A stretch of 64,000 nt of DNA, taken from Brachyhypopomus gauderio (lineage: Eukaryota; Chordata; Actinopteri; Gymnotiformes; Hypopomidae). A model generated the notes under the pieces. The model saw only the letters and a list, made by a program, of their open reading frames with translations. It had not been told where the DNA came from and made no database searches. Position numbers and translations under genes: made by a program. Positions within the stretch are counted from its first letter, which is position 1, and each line of letters begins with the position of its first letter. The stretch spans positions 2,185,173 through 2,249,172 of the forward strand of contig NC_135222.1 of the NCBI RefSeq assembly GCF_052324685.1, in the 5' to 3' direction. Shown here one piece after another: positions 11,856-41,000 of the stretch.

Positions 11856-13850
11856 TCAGGAAACTAGTCTTATTACCAGAGTAAGTGTATGACTTCTGTC
11901 AGTGCCCCCCTTATAATGCTGTCATAAGTCATTTCTGAGTCAGTGACGTAGCCTTCTTGAGAAGTTCTGCTCAAGTGAGGGCTCAGGCACGTTTCAGGCA
12001 TGCTGAGATCATCCAGACCTTCTCTTTTAATTCATCTGACAGCATTCCGTCCATTCTAAACAGATTATTCTCTCTAAACAACATCCCTGGAATATGAAAG
12101 TTGACTTGACCAGTTCACAAGCTATTTTGAAATACTAACATAATTAGTTTTATATTTGTGTAAGCTTTGGAATACAGACATCCAAAACTAAGAAAAAAAG
12201 AATAATGATAAAAAGTAAAAAGTAAAATGAATCAATATGATCAGACTGTTTGTATTGAATTGATCAGCAGTAATATGTACACACCATGATTTTTCTAGCG
12301 TTTCACTTATGCACTGATTAGAATCGTGGGCACCCATTTCTAAGCCATCATCACATATCCACATATCTTGTAGCGTGGATTTCACCAAAGCCGTCCATCA
12401 AAGCCCAAATCTGAGCTGTTAGGTCTGCAGGAGAGTGACAGGTGGGGGGAGGTGCCCGGTGTCCACTGCACATCGACTTAAAGCAGACGTAACCCAGTTA
12501 GCACAGGTCTCGCTGGTGATTGTGTGGAGGAAACGACTGGGCAAATATTAGGTTTAGTGAGTCTCGGCATGCCTGGCAGTCCTAAGTGTCTTCCAGCTGG
12601 AACTTTAGACCTGACAAAGAACAGCGCTACATTGTAAACTGCTGATTCCCCCCCCCCCCCTCCTCTGTATTTCACACAGCAGCTTCATTTGTCTCTCAGC
12701 AGATGCTGCTCAAGTGCCGACAGGAAGGAACAACAAGCAGTTAAGTGGCTTTTTTTCCGGTGACATCTGACCTGTGTGCCCTAGCCCATATGCAGCCGTC
12801 CCACGGCTTGGCCAGCCTGTCAGCACCCCCAGGTCTCTCTCATTCTCATTATCAAAAAACACCCCCAAAAACTTGAATTTTATTTTCTACAGGAGAGTCA
12901 GTACAATCTACTTCTACATAATATAATAATATAAATGGAATTTTTTTATTTTGTCCTGGTAGGAGTTGCTGGTAAGCCTAAGTTGCCATTATTATCCTGT
13001 AAACATGGGAGAGTCGGTTACTTCTGGCTCAGTTTGTCATAAACATTGGTATATGAAATGAAAATTCTTCATTTTCACACAGTCTCCCACAAACTCAGTT
13101 AAGCCCAAAGTTATGTAATGAAAGCTTTTGTGTCTGCTTCTCTTTCCACACTTTGTGCGACGTTTGTTCATTTCAATGTATTTCTCTCCTATATTTCCTC
13201 CCTATAGATTGTCTGCTTACTCACATTCCACTGAGGAGTGGGTCCCTTAGAACCAGACCAGCAATCAGAAGTCAAACACTCCAAAGTGAAATGAGCTTTT
13301 ATGAGATTTTATTATGAGATTTATTGTAACTACATTCTGTGATAAACATTATTAACCCAAGTGGCTTATACTAAAAATGTAACTTAGTACATTTAACTTG
13401 CTACATTAAAGTACCATTATTCTGACAACACTCCAAATTACAAGTGTCTATAAAAGAGAAGCGTCCCCAAATACAACATGACATCCTACTTTTGCTTTCT
13501 GTCAATACAAATGGCTTGAACATACAGCCAAAGTAATCGCTTTGACTTCAATGCTTTTGGAGTCACAGTATATCAAAGCTGCCAAACATGATTGTGAGTC
13601 ACTTCTAATGGCTATGGAGATCATTCAGGGCCCTGGCTCACATAGATGATGTTCCAGCCCAGTTTGGAGTAAAGCTTGATATGCCTAAAATGAAGAATCA
13701 GGCCTCCTCATCTTGACCAGATTCCTTTATTTCAGGGGCTGTAGGTCCTGTTGAATCAGATCGAATGGTGGAGCACATGCACACTCCTCTCCAAAACTGG
13801 GGACTCCTGCAACTCTGATCAGTGATCTGTACCCTCTCCTTGTCTCTTCT
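11856..13850. other. Intergenic DNA, nothing recognised
   Basis: A C13 run lies at 12648-12660. No open frame with family resemblance and no known repeat was seen. Confidence 0.5.
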
Positions 13851-13859
13851 GAACCGACA

Positions 13860-13920
13860 CGCCCGCCCGCCTAAGGCCCCGCCCATCCACCCGCCTAAGG
13901 CCCCGCCCACCCGTCCGCCA
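13860..13920. repeat. GC-box-rich near-duplicate
   Basis: Two adjacent copies of CCGCCTAAGGCCCCGCCCA-type sequence contain CCCGCCC (GC-box/Sp1-like) motifs. It is a small GC island just before the (GA)n tract. No transcription start is evident. Confidence 0.7.
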
Positions 13921-14014
13921 CTAGATACCATTACCGCACGGCAGGACATCTCGTATCCTGTTTGGGTTATTCTTAATCTGCAGATTGTTAGAGTGCAGGA
14001 CAGAGAGAAAGAGC

Positions 14015-14016
<2 letters not shown>

Positions 14017-14104
<88 letters not shown>

Positions 14105-14310
14105 GAAGACAAGACTGTAAGACATTTTTCCATTCCATTTCACAAACATCCATCTGAGAAATAAAATGCCAGGGAGAGGGGAGAGTAATATATTCATCTC
14201 CAAAGCAAAGTGGGTTGGTGGCAGTGAGGGAGAGAGAGAGTGAGGGAGAGGGAGAGAGAGAGAGTGAGGGAGAGGGAGAGGGAGAGTGAGAGAGAGGGAG
14301 AGAGAGAGAG
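14017..14310. repeat. (GA)n microsatellite and imperfect GA-rich flank
   Basis: There is an almost pure (GA)n from 14017 to 14101, then a short unique spacer (14102-14220), then imperfect GAGAGG/GTGAGG repeats to about 14310. Open frames here are repeat-driven. Confidence 0.95.
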
Positions 14311-14464
14311 AGATGCGAGAGGGAAGGACCATGGAAGAGGCAGGAGGGGGAGAGACACTATCACCAGTTGTTGGCTGTAAATTGACGCTGGAGCATTTGA
14401 TTATTTTGGGTGTGCGAGTGTCTCAGCACAAATGGAGACTTGCGGGGGAACGCTGTGCACCTCA

Positions 14465-14484
14465 CACACATCAGCCCCTGGTCC

Positions 14485-14529
<45 letters not shown>

Positions 14530-14801
14530 CAGCCCCTGGTCCTGCACACACACACACACACACATCAGCCCCTGGTCCTGCACACACACACATCAGTCCC
14601 TGGTCCTGCACACACACACATCAGCCCCTGGTCCCGCACACACACACATCAGCACCTGGTCCCGCACACACACACATCAGCCCCTGGTCCCGCACACACA
14701 CACATCAGCCCCTGGTCCTGCACACACACACATCAGCCCCTGGTCCTGCACACACACACATCAGCCCCTGGTCCCGCACACACACACATCAGCCCCTGGT
14801 C

Positions 14802-14893
<92 letters not shown>
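14465..14893. repeat. 28-bp minisatellite embedded in (CA)n
   Basis: Eleven copies of a TCAGCCCCTGGTCCYG core alternate with (CA) stretches. From 14564 on, the cores are spaced exactly 28 bp apart and are followed by a pure (CA)n to 14893. Cores vary at CCCG versus CCTG and rarely at other sites. The first two spacers are longer (CA) runs. The open frames across it (His/Thr-rich) are artefacts of the repeat. Confidence 0.95.

Positions 14894-22728
<7,835 letters not shown>

Positions 22729-22796
<68 letters not shown>
22729..22796. repeat. (GT)34 microsatellite
   Basis: A pure GT run, preceded by a short TTG repeat. Confidence 0.97.
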
Positions 22797-22798
<2 letters not shown>

Positions 22799-25700
22799 AA
22801 GTCATTACTTTCTAGTTGGCACCAACAGATTACAGATCATGTTTATTTTAAATTACTGAAGCAGTTATGGGGAGAAGTGAGACTGACATTCTTATTGTAC
22901 AATTGTCTCTCTGCATCTGCATCTCATTCATGCAAGAGACGTTTAATTAAGATATTTAAATTTAAATACGGACGGGCTTTAATAGTCAGCCCACTATGCT
23001 ATAGGCTTGTCCAGCTTGACTGATGTATTGCGTCTGAGTCCTGCATGAGCGAGAAGTCCTTTCCAGCATTCTTGCAGAGGACTCAATCTAAACTTATCTT
23101 ACCAGGAAAAGCATTTCCATTTTGAGATAAAAATCCACCTTCAATCTTATGCCTGGGAGTGTGACACATCCCTTGTGTATGACTGACATGTGAGAGCGTG
23201 TGAACAGCAAGCAAATCGATTCAAGCACTTGTATGAATCACCGTCGTAATTGATGGCAATGAGATGTCAAAGTCATAGAAGTATTTTGTGAGGATCACAA
23301 GACATTTTTATTATTTGTAAGTTATTAAGCTGGTCAGAGCATACATGAAGGCTATATTAGATACAATGAACCCACGTCCCACTAGAGAACGTTGCTCTTT
23401 TGACAAAATTTGGAGTAATGGGAAAATATGACATTGTGTGTTTTGTAAAGATGTTTCATCTCGGCCTGGGAAATCATTCTCACCTAAACATCACCTTCAT
23501 GATTAATTCGTTTATGCTACAACTCTAAGTCACTTGTGAAACATTCTGTTGGAACATCTCTCTTCATTATTTGAAGAGCGACACTTTTCCTGTGAGAGTA
23601 AAGTGACGGTGGGGCAGGCACTGAAGTCTCCGCCAGAGACGAGTCAGTGTAACACTGTTGATATGGAAGCTGACAGCAACTGCAGCACAGTTTATGAATG
23701 ATTTAGGGGAGGATTTTCCTTCAACATTTTCTTCATTATTCTTAATCACACACACCTCCGCTTTTTTTGGTCTATTTCCCCCCCTCATTTCCTTTCTCTT
23801 CAGGCTGACAGTGACAGATAGCAACATTGCTAGTATATCTCCACAGCGCCAGACAGGGATATTATCATCGTCCTGAAGAAAAGCCTGGAGACTTATTTTC
23901 TGGAAAGCCAGTTTATTTAAAAACAATGTCGCACCTGTGATGAACAGACAACCCTGGGTCCACTGGGTGATTGTACTAGCCCAATAAGCACTGTTCAGGC
24001 CAACAATGAAAATAAAAATTGATAATAATAAATAATTTTACAGTTACTTAAAATGGAAACTCGCTCATATGTAGTAACAAGGAGTGTAGGAGCGCTACTA
24101 CTAATATCTGTTCCAAGGGGACTTTTATGGTGTTTTCAACTACAGCTTGAGCTGATGGACATCGTTCTGTGCCTTTGAGAAATTTCTATCTTTCTTTACT
24201 TCAATAGGAGAGATCGATGCTTCCAGGTGTCCAGTGTCATTCACTAGCATCTGTTTTCATATCTGCCCAATCAAATTCCACATTCACCTCACTAATGTCA
24301 TAGCACTTTGAACCTAACTGGTCCATTAAAATAAAAACATATTCCAGCTCTTTTGTATGAGGACCTATTCTTGAGTAATTCTCTATGAGTTTATAATAAC
24401 CCAAGGCATAGCCAAGAACAGAGGTTTAGGTCTCATCGATTACCCAGGTAATAAATGTATTGTTGTTTTTCAAGAATGTTATGCTTTTTCAAATATTATA
24501 CATTTTGAACAAGATTCAAGGAGAAAATGAGACAAAGATCTCGCCTTTCTTTGGAGGTACGTGTACACCACATGAGCCCAGGTTGACAGGAGCTTTGGTA
24601 AGTGAACATACGCTTAAGCCTAAAGCCTGGTGCTTATGCATCATTAGATGGAGTTCAGAAGCCCTGCTCTGTTACCTGCTGACAGCTGGCCTTGTTTTAC
24701 ATTAACCACATTAATTCAGATGTTCCTGCCAAAGTGAAGCCTCAGTGTCATAAAGCACTGTTACCCGCAGAGAGGAGATGAGTGCAGCATTGAAGTGAAG
24801 AGTTTGTTCCAGGGCCCACTAGTGGGGGGGTGGAGTCCAGGTTACCATCTCCTTGTTGAGAAAAAAACAAAAAATGAAAAAGCAAACGTCAAAACGAAGG
24901 CAAAATGAAGGTTAAAATATATATTACATTTTTAAAAATGATGGTGGAATGACATATGAATTAAGTTTAAACATGAATGTCAAAATTTGCAATGGTTAGA
25001 TAATTGTACATTAAAAGAAAAACTAGAAAATTTCAATGAAGCTTGAACATTTAACTTGGGAAATCAAAATGGTCATTGCTGCATTCTCTTGCATAAAAAG
25101 ACCGCATCCTTCATGCATGTGACCCTGTCTACAAGTGTACTTCTAATGTGAGCTGTTCAAGTGGTCTGAGAGACCGTGTGCTGTGTGTTAAGCCTTATTA
25201 GGAATGGAATTTTTTTGTACGTCTATAAACCATAATGTAGTGATGGATAAAAATCATCAGAATGAATATGGTAATAATATTTGCATTGAACTCAGTGCAC
25301 CATCTGAAAAAGACGTAACTTACATAACATCAATGTTAAATAACACCTCTGTATCTGATTTGCTTGAATATACTGACCCTTGAAAGCATTCATATGGGGT
25401 ACACTGGGCAACAAATAATGCTACAATGCTGTAGTCTCCCCATATTTTATTACACTGCATAATGGTCCTCTGTTCAAATAATATTTCATGCCTCAAAATA
25501 AAACTGCAATATTGTCTGCATTCTATGATCCACAGAAAGGATTTTAAGGCTTGTGATTGACACGTTATTTTTAAATGAAGTATTTGGTGACATAATAACC
25601 CTGTTGGGCATTGTGGGAAGGGAAGACTCTGCTTTTCAGAACCATGCTGAGAGCATAAACCTTTAAAGATCAAGTTGAATCCATTGAAAGTTATTTCTCA

Positions 25701-28474
25701 ATATTTTTCAAATTGTTTGTGTGATTTGTTTCCACATATAGTTAGCAGCGGTGGCTGAACTCCTGGAGTTGCTGTTATAATAGGTGCATTGTGTTTTGCA
25801 ATGTTCGTGTCAAGCTGTAGCTATTCAATCCCCAACATATTATTTATCAAGAGTAAATAGAATTTCTATCATATTCCATATTAGCGATTAAACCACAAAG
25901 CCAACCAAGCAATCCCCTAGGGACAGGCTGCTTTCTATAACATTACTGTGTATCGCACCTCTGAGATTGCTTTATATTTATATTTGTTTATATTCGTTTT
26001 TACCAATCTTTTACCTAATTATCCATGCCACGTAAGTGGAAACAAGCTTATCATTACTGTCATATAATTAGTCAATGAAAATGTTTTATCTCTACTCTGT
26101 ACTGATCTCATGCGTTTTAAGATAAATGCATAAATGCTTGGAAATCTTTCACTGGTGTTAATGGTATAATTTCTTAATTTTTGTCGGATGTGTGATGTAG
26201 ATGATAATGTCTGTGTTGTGGGCTGTGTTGAATGGACACCAGCTTCTTTTGACACCATTTAAAGGAACATTTTCAAGATCATCCGTATCAAAAATGACAT
26301 GGATATGTATCTGTTTCTAGTGAAGGGAACCCTTCCAAATCCCCATATACTGGCCAAATAGTCACCAGATGGCGTGCAGCCTCGGTTGTGTTCATGAGAA
26401 TTACTTGATAGAGGCCACCGCAGAGTTTATGTTCAAATTCAAATATGTGCAAATGCATTCATTTCCATCCAAAGTTTTGCTTTTACAGGAAACCCTGAGG
26501 TATGTGACTTGTCCAAGTAGATCACAACTGCAACTTCCTTCGTCTTCGATTCTGCTTGAGGAATCTGCTTGAGAAACATCATCAACTTTGAGAGCTAAAT
26601 GCCATCTCCTTATGAATATTCACCACTGTTATGCCCACTGCCGATGGTAATGGCTAACCACCAACTTCCTTCCCCGTGGTGCAGGCTGTCTGTAAAATCT
26701 AAGGGAGGGTGGGTGGGTACTAAAGCCCCTCTGGTTGATATTAGAGGACTTCAGAAACCATCTGAATTAGTGATAAATTCTAGCGGAGCAGGCTGGGAGC
26801 AGATGTGATAAGTTGAATTATGTCCCCTTCCTTACTAAGAAAGCTTTGCACTGAACTCCAAACATATGGTGCATTTCCCTTCACCATCTCAGCCTATAAA
26901 TGCTATTGGAGTAAGCTCATTCCCAGGAGCAGTGACAACTATGGCACACATAAGCTATATGAAGCCTAATAGCTTCTTTTTTGATTTAAAATCCCATAAA
27001 CCAGCTGAAAACCTGCCATGATGGAATCTGATCTAAATGATAGTGTCTAATTCAATTATTAATTTGTCAATTTTTCATGGACGTTCAGGAAGTGAAACAT
27101 TATTGGGTTTATTCATTATCTTTGTGCTGGGTGGTGGATGATCCAAGTCTACTGCGAACATTTCCGTTTTTATCGAATCGGCTTACCACATGACTCAAGG
27201 ATTTCAACAGTGGATGTGTCTTGTTCAGGAAGCCACTTCATACCCTACAAAGCTCTGGTGCTTGTCAGCATGTATGCATAGAAGTGCTCACTTACTGAGA
27301 TAAAGTGTAGTATTCCCAGGAAGCCCCATTCAGTGTGGAGAATCCTACCCAGCCTTATCTGGGAGCGTCTGCCACCCACACGAGGCCAAGTCTCACAACA
27401 TGGATTTCAAAATCTAGATCTGTGATTTCACTGGCTGTTTTTCATGGTTGCTTTCCTGTATACGAATATACAAAAGGACAACCATAAAACCTCTTTAAGG
27501 TGTTTGGAATTTTTTTTCTGTGATTTTTAGAGTATATTTTAGAGGTTTTTAGAGTAGACACCAGGTTACAGTGCTGTTAACGGTCTGCAACATAACGCTG
27601 CTCATGAAATCTGGAGCCTTTCAGAGTGATTGCCACTGAGTTACAGGAAATACAACCTCTACCTTTCTCTTCCCTAACACTTGCTATACTCTTAAGGGCA
27701 AAATGAGAGCAAAAGGGTGAGAGAATGAACAAGTGAAGCAAAAAAGGAAAGAAAATCACTGACGGGCATCGTTGGCAAATGGTTATATTTCCCCCCAGGC
27801 AAGGGTCTCCATGACAATTCACTATAGAGTAGGTGTGTCTAGCGACATCCCTGTAGAAAGAGCCGAGATGACCCTCTGAACAACTTTTTCATGGTTGGGG
27901 ACTGCAGTACTCTAATGTTATTGAGGTGTGAGGCATGTTTGATCATTGTTAAAGGGCATTATATCTTAGATCCAAGGACAGAGCACTTTCCTATTGACTA
28001 CCACATGACTTTATATATCTACTGCAAAGTATTCTGAAAAAAGATATTCACCCTTATTCAAACAGGCAGACTCCAACAGTGAGAACTGTGCTGGCTTGAG
28101 ATCACTTGAACTCACTTACCATGTTCATTGAGAATCACAAAATCTTCATTCAATTACATACTCATAGCTGGAAATATTGCTATTTGAATAAATTCAATAA
28201 AATATGAGGCTTTTATGTATTTATTATTGTTCTGGCAAAATATATTTAAATGATTAAAAAATCTCCAAGGATTTGTATGAATTAATAATCTCTCATCATT
28301 TAAAATCATCTGAAAGGGGCAAATTTGCAAAGGTACATGAAACATGTTTTAAACTGACAATGGAATAGCAGTTAACTATTTAAACTAAGCTTCTGTAAAG
28401 CAATAAACAGGGCCAGTTTAAGGTCTGAATATAATGGCATGTCGACATGTTTGGTATATATTAACTGATATTCC
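22797..28474. other. Intergenic DNA, nothing recognised
   Basis: This is 5.7 kb of AT-leaning unique-looking sequence. The stretches near 24540-24720 and 26580-26830 read like slowly evolving non-coding DNA, but this is an impression only. No gene. Confidence 0.45.
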
Positions 28475-28548
28475 TCCTGTTACTTTTTCTTTAGAAGAAT
28501 TTGTATATATATATATATACAAATTCTTCTAAAGAAAAAGTAACAGGA
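28475..28548. repeat. Perfect 74-bp palindrome
   Basis: The two 37-nt arms are exactly complementary with no spacer, checked base by base around the centre at 28511/28512. The arm runs TCCTGTTACTTTTTCTTTAG and on to GAAGAATTTG, then a (TA)n centre. It could extrude as a cruciform or fold as a hairpin if transcribed. Just to its right are two copies of AAAGGGAAATAAAGGGA-like sequence flanking a GTTTAAAC site. Confidence 0.97.
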
Positions 28549-28616
28549 TAAAGGGAACTAGAGGGAAATAAAGGGACACGTTTAAACTAAAGGGAAATAA
28601 AGGGAACACTAAAATA

Positions 28617-28668
<52 letters not shown>
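28617..28668. repeat. (CA)n-(TA)n compound microsatellite
   Basis: A CA run passes into a pure AT run of about 34 bp. Confidence 0.95.
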
Positions 28669-28678
<10 letters not shown>

Positions 28679-29010
28679 ATGTATTTCATAGAAATTTTAT
28701 ATAGCAAGATATATCTTTTAATCCTTTATAACATGGCTGCTGTTCTTATTAAGAAACAATTATCAAATTTTCTTTGAACCCTGCACAAATCACAAAATTC
28801 ACATAAGGAAGCACATTCTGGCACGTATCTTTTCTGTACTATTGAAAACCTTTCAACCTTTATAGACGTGATCTGACAGGAAATCTTTGAGAGGCAACCA
28901 AAGCTAACTGCCCAGAGACTTCAGCTGTCTGTTCTGGCCGCTGTAAATGCTGAGAACTGTCTTCCTATTAGTCAAAACACAGAGTCTATCGCCCTACCCC
29001 CCACGCCTCC

Positions 29011-29117
<107 letters not shown>

Positions 29118-29234
29118 CCCTTCCCACACATCTCTGACCAGGAGTGAGCTGCCTGTCAACTCTCAGCATCCCAGACTGTCAAACAGAGCCTGTTATTTAG
29201 CACCCTCCTTCTGGGACACACTCACACACATGCG

Positions 29235-29236
<2 letters not shown>

Positions 29237-29293
<57 letters not shown>
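29237..29293. repeat. (CA)n microsatellite
   Basis: A CA run of about 57 bp, only about 120 bp from the previous one. Confidence 0.97.
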
Positions 29294-37810
<8,517 letters not shown>

Positions 37811-38085
37811 GTATGTAGCATATGTAGCGTATGTAGCATATGTAGCGTATGTAGCATATGTAGCGTATGTAGCATATGTAGCGTATGTAGCATATGTAGC
37901 GTATGTAGCGTATGTAGCATATGTAGCATATGTAGCGTATGTAGCATATGTAGCGTATGTAGCATATGTAGCATATGTAGCATATGTAGCGTATGTAGCA
38001 TATGTAGCGTATGTAGCATATGTAGCGTATGTAGCATATGTAGCGTATGTAGCATATGTAGCATATGTAGCGTATGTAGCATATG
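37811..38085. repeat. 9-bp minisatellite with two unit variants
   Basis: About 30.5 tandem copies of RTATGTAGC occur, where R is G or A. Most neighbours alternate G and A, forming an 18-bp higher-order unit, with local runs AA, GG and AAA. The only difference between variants is the CG versus CA dinucleotide across the unit junction. Five of six frames lack stops, which produces long artefactual open frames such as (VAY)n, (YAT)n and (CYIRYI)n. Confidence 0.98.
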
Positions 38086-41000
38086 GTTTTCTTGCAAGCA
38101 GAGCCACAGAACAGGACCCAGAAAGCATTTTCTTTTCTTTTCTTTTTTCTTGTCTTTTCTTTTCTAATCATTGGTACTAAATTGAACAATTTGTGGAATT
38201 GATTGGCCAGTGTGTACAGACACCAGTCTCCAAAGCAGAGGAAGGAAAGAAGGAAGCGTGGTAAATCTGTGCTAGCAGGCCTTCCAGTCTGGGGACTGAG
38301 TATCCCTGCAGTGGGGATTTGCAGCCGAGAGTCATCATTCTGTAGGAAGAGAGTGAGGAGGAACCATAAGGTGAATTCAGTTATTGGTGCTGTTACAGAC
38401 ATTATTGGTGCAATCTCAGGGGCTATTGGTAAGTAATGAGACACTCCCCTAAAAATAAGGATAACTGTATCCTGTATAAACTGTTATACAAGATGCAGGG
38501 TTATACAGGGTAGGTTAAGATACATGGTACATGTAAAGAGATAATGTGAGCCCTTTTGGAATGATCTAGATTTCTATATGACTTTTAAAATGCAGTATGA
38601 TTATGTTATAAGTGATAATAATGAATAAGGGCTGGCTGCATCTGGACATTAGACACTCTGGCCCCTCCCCTCATGTCATTATCTGCACCTGTGCCTAGTT
38701 TGTGATGTCATCAGCATCTGTATAGAGTTATTTCCTTTTGCTCAACTGTACTTCATGAAGGTCTGCTGGTGTGTGTTAGTATCAGTTATCTCCATGTCCC
38801 ATTTCTTGTATTTCTCCCTGTCTCCATAGGCATTTACCGGTTTTCTGGATGTGATTAGGGACATGCCTCTGTTGACCCATTCAGCCTGCATTTTAACCTG
38901 TTGTGTATTTGCTTTTTGGAAACGCCCAAATGAAACAGATTGTGCCCAATTGTACCCATTACCCATCATGACACCTTCACCTGTTTTCATATGTAAGATG
39001 CCTGATGTTACATCACACAGACGCAAACAGAACATGTGTTGTGAAGGTTCTCCTGATCTACACGTCGTATTTGTGCAATGAGAAACGTAGCTCACCTAAC
39101 ACAAGCCGTCACGCCACGCATCCATAACTTCCTGACAGAGCAGCCACAGGCCATTATCTCTGCTTTAATTCTTTCCATCGCTGTTGAGTTCAGTGAAGGG
39201 AGTCTTAAATAAACACATGATTTTTCCCAAAGTCGATGAGTGAAGTGTCTAAAGGAGGACCAAAATACATTTACAAGTACTGTATCAAAACTATTTTCAT
39301 GCCTTCTCCACTGGGAACCAAGTGGGTCCACTCATGACACACTGCAGGTATATTGAAACAACACTGTCCTCCATGAAGTACCATCTGGAAACCTGCACCT
39401 TAGGTTACCCTTCATTTGATGTAGTAATGGGAAATGTTCCAAACATACTTAATAGGAAGTAATATTTAAGTTATTTCTTCCATGGGTTTTACAATGTCTT
39501 TCCCAAATTGGCACTGAATGAAAAGAAGGAAAGAGACCACAACTATTGGCCTGTGCTCCTCTGTCATGAATAAATGTGGAAACAACTTTCTGTCATGAAT
39601 AAATGTGGAAACAACGTTGGGTTTGCTTTAGAGAAGATGCAGACATGGTATTCATTTGAATATTGAGGCTCATTTACTTTAAATGCTAAAAGACTTTTGG
39701 GAAATTTGAATCATTAAAATGAAACCCACCTACCTCTTTAGACATTCTCAAATGTTGTACAATGGTTTATATATTAAGGTCTGCATACTGTTTATGGCCT
39801 GAAACTGAAGTGCTTATTTGGTCTTTGCGGGTTTGTGGTCAACAGCTATTTGGCAGAGGTTAAAGTGCTTTAGAGACTAATAACTCTGAGATCAGAACCA
39901 AGGGGCATATTTACCGTTATAGTTCTGTATCATTCACCCCACAATAAGATTAAAATAAATACTCCAACTCTGTCTCCTTCAGTCTGTTAGTTAGTTGGGT
40001 TAATTCATCCAGATAAACAAGTTTATAACATAACATTTAACATTATTAACTAATGAGTATGTGACCACCTTAGCTTTATTTGTTGAACATCCACTTGCAA
40101 GGCATATAAAGGAAAACAAATCCATTCAAGTGAAGGTTATAAACCAAGATGCACTATGTGAAGACAGGTATGTTTTTGCCTTTATAAAGAGTTCTTTTGC
40201 TCTTCTATTTCATGGACTCTCTGTACATACCAGACTAGGGGCCCCAGGGTATAATGCTGTATTATGCAAACTGAAACCTCAAAAGTCAAATTTGTATTAA
40301 TACAGAGAGGGATATTCAGACTGTGAGGCCAAGAAACCTTGCTTAAGGTGAAGTTGGACTGAACAGTAGATGCTGTGCAAGTCTAATTGTGCTAGTTTTT
40401 CTGGTACAACACCGATTTGAAAACACACACACACACACACACTTGCGAGTGCATACATTTATGCGGCCAAATAATGTGTATACCCATTGCACTCACTACC
40501 AAAATATCTTGCAGCAAAACTTCTGAGCTTGTAGCTCGCTGGAGAATAATCTCCTCAGGAGAGGCTAGCTGCTATGCCACTATCGTTCCTGTTTCATAAA
40601 TTCATGTTGTCACCTTCTTTTCTTTCATGGTTCAGCAGGTTCTCTCCCTCCATTCTTGCCCATAAATCCAAAGCGAGTCTGCTCTGCTGCTCACCGCGTC
40701 TCTCCCCAGAGAGCCAACGGCCTGGCAAAGACCCAGTGCTGCCGGGGAGATCACCCACACTGAGTGCAACCAAATAGGGGGAGCCACCAGCCAGATGGCC
40801 CCTCTCGCTTTGATGGGTAAACTTCTTAGCATAGCTGTTAGCTTTCATCAGCCACACTGCAACTGATTAAAACTCAGACTGTCTGAGTTTGTTATGCTGA
40901 AAAACTGATTAAAATCTTCGAATAATACTGTTCTGCCCTACAGCTTTTGTCCCTGATAAGAATTGGTAAATATAATATAGTATATATTCTGTATAAACAA

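Noticed and set aside
13698..14332. Ser/Leu and Arg/Glu repeat open frames
   Set aside because: They are generated by the (GA)n tract.
14465..14893. CRISPR-like regular 28-bp repeats
   Set aside because: The spacers are simple CA runs, not unique sequences, and the genome is clearly vertebrate.
38203..38436. 77-codon open frame with a basic start and a Gly/Ile-rich end
   Set aside because: No family resemblance, no context, and an equally long frame on the opposite strand.
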